A stretch of 64,000 nucleotides of DNA from KBS-96 sp963722585 (lineage in GTDB: Bacteria > Acidobacteriota > Terriglobia > Bryobacterales > Bryobacteraceae): contig CAVRNU010000024.1 in the NCBI GenBank assembly GCA_963722585.1, positions 32,951 to 96,950 of the forward strand, in the 5' to 3' direction. Shown here in pieces: positions 40,591 through 49,674 of this stretch. A program made the translations under genes and the position numbers. Below the pieces are notes generated by a model. The model was not told the origin of the DNA, searched no databases, and saw nothing but the letters and a program-made list of their open reading frames with translations. Within the stretch, counting starts at the first letter, position 1, and each line of letters begins with the position of its first letter.

Positions 40591-41967
40591 TCATGCTTCC
40601 TCCGATAACCGTGGCTCAACGCCTTTTCTGGAAGCATCAGCAAGATAGATAATCTGTATGGGGCGCCCTGGCTCCGTCGCCCTTAGTCGTGGCCTAAATG
40701 CACTTCCCATCCACGGCGCCATGGACTCGTAAACGATGACGGCATCGGCAGAGAATTCCACTCCCTGGAGAGCGCTTACCGTCGCAATGAGAGTACTACC
40801 ATGCTCCTCGAAGGCAGACAGGATTCGGAGCGTCTCCGTTGCCGATAACTCAGCTGTAATGAGGAAGACCTCCTGCGGCAGTTCCACGAGTGCTGACCTC
40901 AGATATTTCGCCGTTGCTGCGAAACGGCACTCAATGAGCGTTCTTGACCGAGGGTCGGACTTGCTTCTTAGAAATAGCAAGAGCGTCTCAAGCTTGGAAT
41001 CAACAGAGAGCCCGTCCAGCAAGTCTTGTATGCCGGATACCTCCTCTGTCAACTCAGACGCCTGAGACTCCAATTTCGTCGAGCCAATCGGGCTTCCATT
41101 TGATTCGGGCAGATCTGCCTCACCCAGGAGATCGAGCTGTGGAAGGACGATTGCTAATTTGCTGGGACGAAGACGTTGAAGATATTCCTGAAGAGCTGGG
41201 GGCGAGGATTCAGCGGCCGACAGGAGGCGGTTCAATGGAGAAATCCGCGACGAACCGGGTGACCATTTAGCGACGAACTCCTCCAGTCGACCGCGAAGCG
41301 TGATCTCACCTTCGCTCGGCTCATGTGTAACAGTTATTTCCTCTATAGAAGCGCCTTGCGCCCGCTCATTTGAGCGTTCGATGAGCGATCTTTCCCAAAT
41401 GATCTTTTTCACCCCAGGCAGCTCAAGTTCTCCCTGGGTCGTGCGTGAAACACGGCTCATAAGAAGGAGGCGCTCCACATTGTGAGCATTGGCAAGGCGC
41501 TCCGCCAAAGAAACTCTTCCGGACCTTTCTGAAAACTCTGGCTTACGGAAGCCTTCCCAAACCACAAGCGCCCAAGGAGTACTAAAAACTGATGCCTGAA
41601 GATCAGGAAATCGTTCGATAGACCAACTGTCCATCACCACTACGTGACCTTCAGGCCACACAAAAGAAGAGGTCTCTTCGCTGGCCTCACGAAGATGACG
41701 CCGGCTACCCTCCATGCCCCGTGCAGCTGTGACCACATCTTCAAGCCATCGCATCCACCGCAATACGAGCGCTCGCCCGCTGAGAATCAGCACTCGCGCT
41801 GACGGGTTTTCTGCAAACAGCTTAGATACTATCTCCTGAGCGCACTGAGTCAGCCCCGACAAAGGCGGTGCAGCTAGCCACTGATGCCTCTCGCTTCCGG
41901 CTGCTCGAAACTGCCGAACAAATTCTGCCTGGTATGCCGTAAGCGTCTTGCTGGCTCCGACTGTCAT
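40591..41967 (-). CDS. Degenerate SNF2-like helicase (predicted catalytically inactive)
   Basis: From ATG 41967 (4 bases after the CBS-HEPN stop) 458 residues are encoded. The fold order of an SF2 helicase is visible but its motifs are eroded: the Walker A position reads AAPPLSGLTQCAQEI without GKT; VLILSGRALVLRWMRWLEDV matches motif Ia; the DEAH position reads WALVVWEGFRK; motif III reads LLLMSRVSRTT where SAT/TATP would be. The second domain has RTLIECRFAATAKYLRSAL, ITAELSATETLRILSAFEEH and STLIATVSALQGVEFSADAV, then APWMGSAFRPRLRATEPGRP without the arginine fingers. It may be a structural partner of the active SNF2 protein of the array. Confidence 0.6.
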   Translation of the reverse strand: MTVGASKTLTAYQAEFVRQFRAAGSERHQWLAAPPLSGLTQCAQEIVSKLFAENPSARVLILSGRALVLRWMRWLEDVVTAARGMEGSRRHLREASEETSSFVWPEGHVVVMDSWSIERFPDLQASVFSTPWALVVWEGFRKPEFSERSGRVSLAERLANAHNVERLLLMSRVSRTTQGELELPGVKKIIWERSLIERSNERAQGASIEEITVTHEPSEGEITLRGRLEEFVAKWSPGSSRISPLNRLLSAAESSPPALQEYLQRLRPSKLAIVLPQLDLLGEADLPESNGSPIGSTKLESQASELTEEVSGIQDLLDGLSVDSKLETLLLFLRSKSDPRSRTLIECRFAATAKYLRSALVELPQEVFLITAELSATETLRILSAFEEHGSTLIATVSALQGVEFSADAVIVYESMAPWMGSAFRPRLRATEPGRPIQIIYLADASRKGVEPRLSEEA

Positions 41968-41971
41968 GGCC

Positions 41972-42829
41972 TTATGCGACCTCCAGCGTGGCTTTAGGCT
42001 GCTTGTTTTCACTCATTTTGCTTCGCCTCAGCAGCCAGTCACGGACGATGGTCAATTCCTCGAACTCCTCGATAGTGATCTCGCGCCTGAAATGAAAAAG
42101 GTGATTGCGAATTTCCGCTACGCCCGTAAGTTTGGCGCGCACATCTGTCCGGGTCGATCCAAAAGTGTCTTTGAAGAAGCGTTCCCAATTGTCGCCATGT
42201 CCGATAACGGAAGCGTAATCGCTGAAGGTTAGGCCTTCGACACCGCTTGGGAAATTGGGCTCCTGATAGATCGGGGACAGGCTCTTTGTGAAACATTCTC
42301 GGAGCTGATGCGGAGCCGCAGACCATGTCATGAGCGCTCGCACTGCCAGCTCTATTTCAGCGACCAATACAAATGGGCTGGTGACGCCATACAAGTATCG
42401 AAGAATATCCATTGCCGAAACAATCGCGATTAGTTTTTCAGGCGTTCCGACAAGCACAGCATCTAGGCGGTCCAGGTCTTGGATAACGTCCTCAAACGGA
42501 TCGTGCAAACTCTTGAAGGGAAGGTTTTCAAGAAAATCGGCAACGGTGAGTTTTAAAACATTCGTGCGTTCATCCTCAAACCGCAGAACTCCCAATGCGA
42601 AAGACCGATAGGAAAACACGCCGATGATTTCTCTGCCATCCGAAATCGGAATTTGCGAAAATCCATTCTGCTTCATCTGCTCTAATGCCTGCTGAATCGG
42701 GGTATCAGAAGATAAGACTTGCAGTTGTTGGTCCTCCGGAATTATCCGATTCAGCCTTTGAAATAGTGAAGTAAGTGGTGACTTGTCGTTCTGCTGAAAC
42801 GAGAGACCCAAGGGATAGTTCAGCTTCAT
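41972..42829 (-). CDS. CBS-domain protein fused to HEPN domain
   Basis: A 285-residue protein overlapping the methylase stop as ATGA. Residues about 40-90 (PIQQALEQMKQNGFSQIPIS then IIGVFSYRSFALG) and about 95-150 (LDAVLVGTPEKLIAIVSAMD) are a CBS pair, which binds adenine nucleotides. The C-terminal domain (about 160-270) is helical and contains EIRNHLFHFRREI; RNHLFH at residues 241-246 fits the HEPN RX4H catalytic motif with the usual polar residue after Arg. This suggests an RNase or HEPN effector gated by nucleotide binding. It sits inside the methylase/helicase array, where I know of no standard CBS-HEPN member. Confidence 0.7.
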   Translation of the reverse strand: MKLNYPLGLSFQQNDKSPLTSLFQRLNRIIPEDQQLQVLSSDTPIQQALEQMKQNGFSQIPISDGREIIGVFSYRSFALGVLRFEDERTNVLKLTVADFLENLPFKSLHDPFEDVIQDLDRLDAVLVGTPEKLIAIVSAMDILRYLYGVTSPFVLVAEIELAVRALMTWSAAPHQLRECFTKSLSPIYQEPNFPSGVEGLTFSDYASVIGHGDNWERFFKDTFGSTRTDVRAKLTGVAEIRNHLFHFRREITIEEFEELTIVRDWLLRRSKMSENKQPKATLEVA

Positions 42830-45800
42830 TGAATAGCTTCCATCTCCGACACTCGTTCGAGACCTGTGCTGTGAGCCACCCGGCTATCCGCCGGTGGCGG
42901 GGCGAGCCGGGTTTGATAGGGGATCCCGGTGCGCTCGGCTTCTGCCATCGCGTCGTAGACTTCGAGGATCACGCGCTTGGTACGGTACTCGCCATAAGCC
43001 GATTCCTCTTTGCGACGAACGATCGGAAAAGTATCAAGGATGTATGCCGCATCCTCGCGCGAGACCCCGTAGAGACGAAAGTAGAGCGCGTCAAGTTCGC
43101 AGCGGATGAGAAATCGCCGTGCTTCGTCCCATCGAAATGGCGGACCGTCGCAGCCGAGTTCCACCGCGAACGGCTTCAGATCGCACGCCGTGTAGGTGAG
43201 TTCCAGAGCCCTCGACAATATCCACCGCTTCAATGTTCCGACGCCCGAGAGAATATCCGCGTAGCGAATGAGGGAGATAACTGGCAACTGTTTCATGATC
43301 CAAATGTTCACGTGCATGCCGCTCATCTTCTGGCGGCAGGCGAAGTCAAACGCTATTGTGTTGATGTTCGCGCATAGCAGCGATGCCTCTTCAGCGGAGA
43401 GACCGAGAACAAGATTGATATTATTGCCTACTGCTGCCGCCGGAAAGATCGCAGAAATCGCGGTGCGCTCGTTTGTTGCACTGGCGACGTCACGAAAGCC
43501 GAACATCCAAGGCGCGCGTATGCCTCGGCGAGAAAGACGGCTTCTAAACTCAGAGGCTCGGACCCAACTCCGAGGCGACATTCGGTACAAAGCATTCGCT
43601 TTCTCAGCAACGGACGCCTCGCGGAAATCCTCTTCTGTCTGAGAAGCGTAGCGGTGGTCGAACTGATGAATACACTTCGCCTCGTAAAGAGGCACGTACT
43701 CGACCTCGGGATCGGGTTGGGATTCAAAGAAGCGAGAATCCCGAGTCATATTGAACAGCTCACCAAGGAAGTCAATCTGACTGAAGCGACGTGTAGCATC
43801 AATTGAAATGTGTTCTCCGTGCGCGTAGATCTGGCGATTGATCCGCAGATCTCGTTCGGATTGGAACACGGGGCATGTTCCCGATGAGGGGTTGAAGAGC
43901 GCGATATCTTCGCTCGTCAGCCTGATCAGCCGCTGGGGAATTTGGAGATCGGCCATCTCCTGAAGAAGCCAGCCAAACTCAGCCGACCGATCCGACCGAA
44001 CAACAGCCGAGCCGCAGAGTGTTAGCAAGGCAAAACGGAATCGCGAATCAACTTCGGGGAAAAAGCCTGATCTGTTCTCGAAGTCAAGAAACCGGACCAA
44101 CCGGCCTCTCGAAAGCACATCCCCAAAGAACTCCTTGCCAGACTCGTCTGTAGCCATGCCGGTCTGGACCACCATGCCAGCCCGGCCATTCAGTGAGATC
44201 AGATGGTAAGCGAGTTCAGCGAAGAGGCGATATGTATTCAGATTTCCTTCGGTGGTCAGTGGTAGTATCTTGCCGTTCCGGATGATATGACAGCTCCCGT
44301 CAATGGCCCGCTTGTACTCCCGCCAAGCTACCGCGACTCTGGGATCGAGGTCGTCGAGCTCGGCAATCAAATCCTTTCGTAGCGCAGCCGTGCTTGCGTT
44401 TGCAACGTCCGGGCGAATGGTCGCGAAGAACTTCACTTCCTCCGGCTGAATCTTGTCCCAGGGTGGATTGCCGAGTACCAAATCGAACCCGCCGCTCCAA
44501 CCGGTTTGTTCGTTCTCGGACTTCTGGCCAGCAGTTGGAACGCGAAACACATCCGGGAATCCGAGGTGCCAGTGGAAGAAGCGGTACTGCGCAGCGAGGC
44601 GCTCGATCTCCTTCTTCATCCAAGGTTCGCACGCATGAGGGTTGCGTTCGATGCGGCGGAATGGCTCTTCCGTGACGGGATAGTTGAACTCGCGGTCCTT
44701 CTTCCAGACGAACGCGCTGCACCAGGCGTCGGCCCAGAAGCGGCCGCCACGATAGTCCCCTGAACGGATCGCCTCTTCGTACATCCGCTCCTTCTCACGG
44801 ATGGCATCAATGGAGTCGTCGGCTACAACATCGAGGTTCATCAGGCTGGCGGCGAAGTTGCCAAGTTGCTGCCAGGGCTCGGTCGTGGCGGCGAAGAGCC
44901 GAGTTTGTCGGTTGCGCTCGTCCTTGTTGACCTTCTTGAACTCCCTGCAGATCTCCTTGTCATCGCCGTCGACAGGCGTGAAGACTTCGTCTGGGATACC
45001 TCGTGCCAATAGCGCTGGCGTGGAACCCAGCAGACTGTTGCCGCATTGGATGCGATGTTCCAGAAAGGAAAGGGGCTTGCCAGGTTCGAGAGCTTCCATC
45101 CAAAGACTCACCTTGCAGAGCTCGACGGCCATTGGGTTGACGTCCACGCCATAAATGCAATGACCGATCACATCACGGAGAGCGTGCCGCTGGGCTTCGG
45201 GCGGCGGCTCCTCCTCTCCCGTTCGCACCGCAGCCAGGCTCTTGGCGATGCGGTGCGCGGCGGCAATTAGAAAGTGCCCGCTACCGCAGGCCGGATCTAC
45301 TACTTTCAGCTTCAGGATGGCAGCTTCGGCATCCCGCCGGTTAGCCGCTTCCGCTAATACCGGATTCAGTGCCGAGTCGAGCAAACAGGAGATCAGACTC
45401 GTAGGCGTGTAGTAGCTGCCGGTTGTCTTTCGCTCACTCCCAATAGCTCCCTTTAGTTCGAAGCTTGCGCCATCAGCGTTCAGTTCCGGGTGCAGTTCGA
45501 GCAGCGACTCATAGACGCTCCCTAACTCTTCTGCGCCGAGGTTCTTGTAATCCACCACGCGGCGGCTCTGACCGGTTTGCGTGACGGCTAGAGAGCGGAT
45601 GCCCTCCAAGAGATACAGATTCGAAATTTCGCAGGCATTTAGGTCCGGCAGCGCTCGCGGCGAGAATAGGAAGCTGCCTAGAGCAGGGAGCGCGAGTTCC
45701 AGGTAGCCATCGCCGGAAAGCTTCTCCATCACCAGCTTCAATCCGCAGTAGAGGTCGTGGTGACGTGAGCCGGCCCGAGTGGACGCCAGGCGGCGCAAAC

Positions 45801-46782
45801 GAGTTGTAGCGTAGAAATCGCGGTAACGCTTTTGCGCGGCCAGATCGGCCGAGGTAAGCAGCAACAGGTCACGGTCCTCGGCCACAAAGAGGAAAAGCAG
45901 CCGATAGACAAGCCGCAGGATCTGCCGGTAATATTCTTGCTTGTCCAGTACCCCTGAGCGCAGGCTTTCCCGCAGCGTGAGGTTGGACGGATGGGCGAGG
46001 AATCCCTGGCCGAGATGTTCAATCGAATGCTGGACGCCATCGCGCAGGCCATCGAGCACGCGGACTCCCTCGGTGCGGGCGGCCTGCGACCATTTCTCGA
46101 GCTGGCAATGCTCGGGCCGCTCAGCCTCGAAACGCGACTGGTGCAGAAGCAGCCAGAGCAGGACGAAGTCCGAGTAGGCTTCGCCCGCCATCATCGCTTC
46201 GAGATCGAACTCGACGTAGGCTTGACGGGTCAGGCTGATGTTGTCGCGCAGCAAGCGCAGCCGGAGACCGTTTGAAACGATCCCCCAGAGATGCTGATCG
46301 CTTCGATTCAAAAGCTCCTGAAGGAGACTGTGCGGGCTGGAACGCATCCCACCTGCGGCTGTTAGGATGCGCCGGTCGAGATCCATATTGAAGCCGACAA
46401 GATGAACCGGGGTCTGTTGCCAGGCGTGACTAATTGCGTAGGACTTGCCGCCGATTTCTTCGGCTTTGGCTACTTGAAGGCGGCCGTAATCGAGTAATTG
46501 GAACAAGGGCAAAAGCCAGCGCTCCCGCGTCACACTGGTGCCTGTATCGTTTCCTTGCATCTTTTCGCGTGCAGATTGAAAGTTAGACCACGCGGCCTGC
46601 AAACGGTTCCATGCCCGGTTGGTCGCTTCGCCGATCTTTTCTCCCGGAGCGAGATGATAGGACGACTCCTCCAAACCGCCCAGGCTCTTGTCACCCGAAG
46701 CAACACGGACGAGAATGTCGGATGGCAATATCGCACCTTCCGTGCGGACGGTCAAAAAGGCCGCCAGTGTGCGGACGCTCAA
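42826..46782 (-). CDS. Large N6-adenine DNA methyltransferase (Eco57I/DrmMI-like)
   Basis: I place the start at TTG 46782: GGAGG lies 6 bases upstream, and it overlaps the SNF2 stop as TTGA. The longer ATG frame from 47073 only reads antisense-like sequence inside the SNF2 gene. The 1318-residue protein has motif I VVDPACGSGHFLIAAA near residue 497 and motif IV LVLGNPPWDKI near 770, the gamma-class adenine methylase order, with a target-recognition region after about 950. Methylation would mark host DNA so that the helicase/nuclease parts spare it. Size and neighbours fit the DrmMI role of class 1 DISARM. Confidence 0.85.
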   Translation of the reverse strand: MSVRTLAAFLTVRTEGAILPSDILVRVASGDKSLGGLEESSYHLAPGEKIGEATNRAWNRLQAAWSNFQSAREKMQGNDTGTSVTRERWLLPLFQLLDYGRLQVAKAEEIGGKSYAISHAWQQTPVHLVGFNMDLDRRILTAAGGMRSSPHSLLQELLNRSDQHLWGIVSNGLRLRLLRDNISLTRQAYVEFDLEAMMAGEAYSDFVLLWLLLHQSRFEAERPEHCQLEKWSQAARTEGVRVLDGLRDGVQHSIEHLGQGFLAHPSNLTLRESLRSGVLDKQEYYRQILRLVYRLLFLFVAEDRDLLLLTSADLAAQKRYRDFYATTRLRRLASTRAGSRHHDLYCGLKLVMEKLSGDGYLELALPALGSFLFSPRALPDLNACEISNLYLLEGIRSLAVTQTGQSRRVVDYKNLGAEELGSVYESLLELHPELNADGASFELKGAIGSERKTTGSYYTPTSLISCLLDSALNPVLAEAANRRDAEAAILKLKVVDPACGSGHFLIAAAHRIAKSLAAVRTGEEEPPPEAQRHALRDVIGHCIYGVDVNPMAVELCKVSLWMEALEPGKPLSFLEHRIQCGNSLLGSTPALLARGIPDEVFTPVDGDDKEICREFKKVNKDERNRQTRLFAATTEPWQQLGNFAASLMNLDVVADDSIDAIREKERMYEEAIRSGDYRGGRFWADAWCSAFVWKKDREFNYPVTEEPFRRIERNPHACEPWMKKEIERLAAQYRFFHWHLGFPDVFRVPTAGQKSENEQTGWSGGFDLVLGNPPWDKIQPEEVKFFATIRPDVANASTAALRKDLIAELDDLDPRVAVAWREYKRAIDGSCHIIRNGKILPLTTEGNLNTYRLFAELAYHLISLNGRAGMVVQTGMATDESGKEFFGDVLSRGRLVRFLDFENRSGFFPEVDSRFRFALLTLCGSAVVRSDRSAEFGWLLQEMADLQIPQRLIRLTSEDIALFNPSSGTCPVFQSERDLRINRQIYAHGEHISIDATRRFSQIDFLGELFNMTRDSRFFESQPDPEVEYVPLYEAKCIHQFDHRYASQTEEDFREASVAEKANALYRMSPRSWVRASEFRSRLSRRGIRAPWMFGFRDVASATNERTAISAIFPAAAVGNNINLVLGLSAEEASLLCANINTIAFDFACRQKMSGMHVNIWIMKQLPVISLIRYADILSGVGTLKRWILSRALELTYTACDLKPFAVELGCDGPPFRWDEARRFLIRCELDALYFRLYGVSREDAAYILDTFPIVRRKEESAYGEYRTKRVILEVYDAMAEAERTGIPYQTRLAPPPADSRVAHSTGLERVSEMEAIQ

Positions 46783-49674
46783 GCCTGGCCTCCGGCGGCG
46801 GGGACGGGGAGAAAGACGTAGATGCCGAGAATATCGGGCGGCAACTGCGGCTCCACGCGTTGACTGACACCGCGTAAGCGAGCAGCCGAACGGACTCGCC
46901 TGTGGGCATCGAGCAGTTCCGCTGCTCGACTTTGGGCGACAGATTCGAGATGCGGCATAAGTGCGGAAGTGCTGTCGAGTATTCGCTGCAGGGCATCGCG
47001 TTGGAGTTCGGGAGCAATATTCGCGTCCGGTATGACTTCGAGCAGTGCTTCCGCTTGTTCCTTCGTTAGCCACTCGGCACTTTGAGAAGATCCAGTGAAA
47101 GCCACCATTTGGCTGTCCTCAGCGAGAAGCTGCCTAAGTTCTGTAATCTCCTTCCCGCGCGGTCCCGATTTGATCTCGGTTTCGATGTGATAGCGCAACC
47201 GCACAAGCAAGAGAGTAGTACGGCGGTCGACTGCCTTAGTACGAACGACACCGCAGCGCGCAGCGCCCTTATCAGTCGTACTATCCAGTGAAGAATCCAG
47301 AAGTCCTGTTGCAAGGGCTTCTACCAGCGGGTGCGTGCGATGTAGATAAACTTCATCGGGTTGGACCGGTAGTTCGAAACGTGCGGTAAAGTTCTTGCCG
47401 TCGCCGGGGATCGGCAGCGAGTCGCGAACGCCACGCGGAACGTCAAGGAGGCTGACCTCGATGCGCGCCCTGCTGCCAGATCCGACCTCGTTAATAGATG
47501 CCTTGTGATGACGCAGGGCAGCCCGACAGAAAGCTCCGACATCAACTCCGGACCCGATGGCCCCCCGAACAGCATCCACCTCTTGGGAAACTTCCGCAAA
47601 CTTGATTGTTTCCTGGGCGAACATCGTGCGCGAACGGGCTTCACGATCGGCCGCGTTCTGCCACTCGTCCTGTACCCTTCGAGCGGGGCTGTCAGACGGT
47701 TCCTCGTCGCCGCTAGCGAATTCGAGTACCAACTGGCGGTTGTCCTTCGGGCGTTTGCGCAATAAGACATCTTCGAAGATGGCTTCTACCAGCTCCTCGG
47801 CTCTTGCGGGAACCGGCACTGAGATTCCCAGCGAATTGCGTATAGCTTTGTGTTTTCTGAGGAGAACGCGGAGGATGATACGATCCACGCCAGTATCCTC
47901 ACCGTAATATGTGACCACCCGAACCTTAGGGCTCGGTTGCTTATAACGGTCCACGCGGCCTTCCCGCTGTTCATGACGGGTAGGATTCCACGACAGGTCG
48001 TAATGGACGATAGCGTTAAAGTCCCGTTGCAGGTTGATGCCCTCACTGAGGCAGTCGGTGGCCACCAGTATGCGTCGCGGGAATGCAGCGAGCGTATTGA
48101 TGCGGTCTTCGCGTTCGGCCGGAGCGAGTTCTCCGGTAACACAGGCAACTTCAGTACCGCGCGGGATCTTGCTGCTGGAACGAAGAGCGGCGGCAACGTA
48201 CTCGGCGGTCTGAATGAAGCGGCCAAAAGACGATTGGCTGGTGACAGTCCTTCAGAAGCGAGGAGAGGATTCCGACTACTCCGGCAAGCTTCGTATCCAG
48301 TTCGCCCTGAAGGCTATCGGCGGTGCGCGCCATCTCTTGTAAACGGCGGCGATGGCGTGCCTTATCGTCACCTTCCGCTTCGGCATCGCCACCAGGAGCC
48401 AGGTCGATACCCTCTGCCGATTCGTCGTCAGTCAGGTCGAGGACCGCACGGCGGCCAATGGTGTCTGCCTCTTCGCTAGTTTCGGTATCAAGTGTAGCGG
48501 CGCGAGTGCGGAGTGTGGCTGCCGCAGCCGCAGGGCTGGAGGCGAGCGCGCGGAGCAGCGCCAGTACAGACCACCACTGGACGCGCTGGCGATGTCCGTT
48601 GGATTCCGTCACTACTTCGCGGGCGTATTCCAGAACCCGATCAAAGAGCTTTCGGTACTCGTCCGTGAGGCGGTAAGTTTGCTCTTTCTCTTCGCGTTCC
48701 GGAAAAGGTGTGTCTGCTTGGAGAAAATAGCGGATGTCGGCCCGACGCCTTTGAACGAACTGGGCTGCGAGCCGGCGCCGGTGGATTTCGTTAGCGGGTC
48801 CGGTGAGATCAACTGGCAAAGCGGCGAACTCGGAATTCAGTAAGATCAGCAAGGATCGGAATGCATCTTCTTTGCCGCTGTGCGGTGTAGCTGTTACCAG
48901 AATGATGTGACGTTTAGGGTCAGCGGTGAGGCCGGCGACGAGCTGGTGGCGCTGATGCCTATTAGAACGACCCTCTCCACTCCACGCACATGTGTGGGCC
49001 TCATCGACAATAACGAATTCTGGACAGGTCCGTAGGAACTCATCGCGACGCCGATCGGATTTGATGAAGTCAAGGGAAACGATGACGAAGGAATGATGCT
49101 CGAAAAGGGATTCTCCCGGCGGGAGACCTCGCTCCAGCCTTGTTGCGGTGCCGGGAAGCACCAGTTCCGCATCAATGTTGAACTTGTCGCGAAGTTCCCG
49201 TTGCCATTGCTCGGCCAATTGAGGTGGGCAAAGGACGGCCAGGCGCATGATCTCGCCCCGGTCGAGAAGCTCTCGCGCAATGAGTGCGGCCTCGACCGTC
49301 TTGCCTATTCCGACATCATCGGCAATCAACATGCGGATCGGATCGAGCTTCAGGGCCATTAGCAATGGCACCAACTGATAAGGCCGTGGTTCAATTGCCA
49401 GGTGAGCGAACGAGCGAAAGGGACCCGCACTAGATCGAAAGCCAAGGCGGAGAGCGTCGCGAAGAAGGCGACAGGATCGAAAATCGCCCAGGCGGGAGGG
49501 GTCCGGCAGAGCGAAGCGGGCGTGCTCCACTGGCTCCAGTGGAACGTAGATTCCGGTAACCTCTTCTTCGCTGCCACCGAGTGGGCGAAGAATCAAGAGG
49601 TCTGATTCAGATTGCGGCAGAACGACCCATTCACGGCCCCGGACTCTGACTAAAGAGCCGACAGCGAAGGTCAT
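46779..49674 (-). CDS. SNF2-like helicase (DrmD-like), broken by a 1-base frameshift
   Basis: The ATG at 49674 overlaps the upstream stop as ATGA. The N-terminal helicase domain has ADDVGIGKTVEAALIARELL near residue 116, EFVIVDEAHTCAWSG near 223 and ILVTATPHSGKED near 256. At about residue 482 the frame breaks in the TTTT run (plus-strand AAAA 48225-48228); dropping one T continues as GRFIQTAEYVAAALRSSS, VTGELAPAEREDRI, then ATDCLSEGINLQRDFNAI and HEQREGRVDRY, the complete helicase C-terminal motifs. The joined protein is about 964 residues, close to DrmD size. As read, the helicase would be truncated. Error, decay or recoding are all possible. Confidence 0.8.

Noticed and set aside
46783..47073. 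N-terminal extension of the methylase frame to ATG 47073
   Set aside because: The extension is arginine/serine-rich, overlaps the SNF2 helicase C-terminus and has no Shine-Dalgarno; the TTG at 46782 with GGAGG and TTGA overlap is far better.
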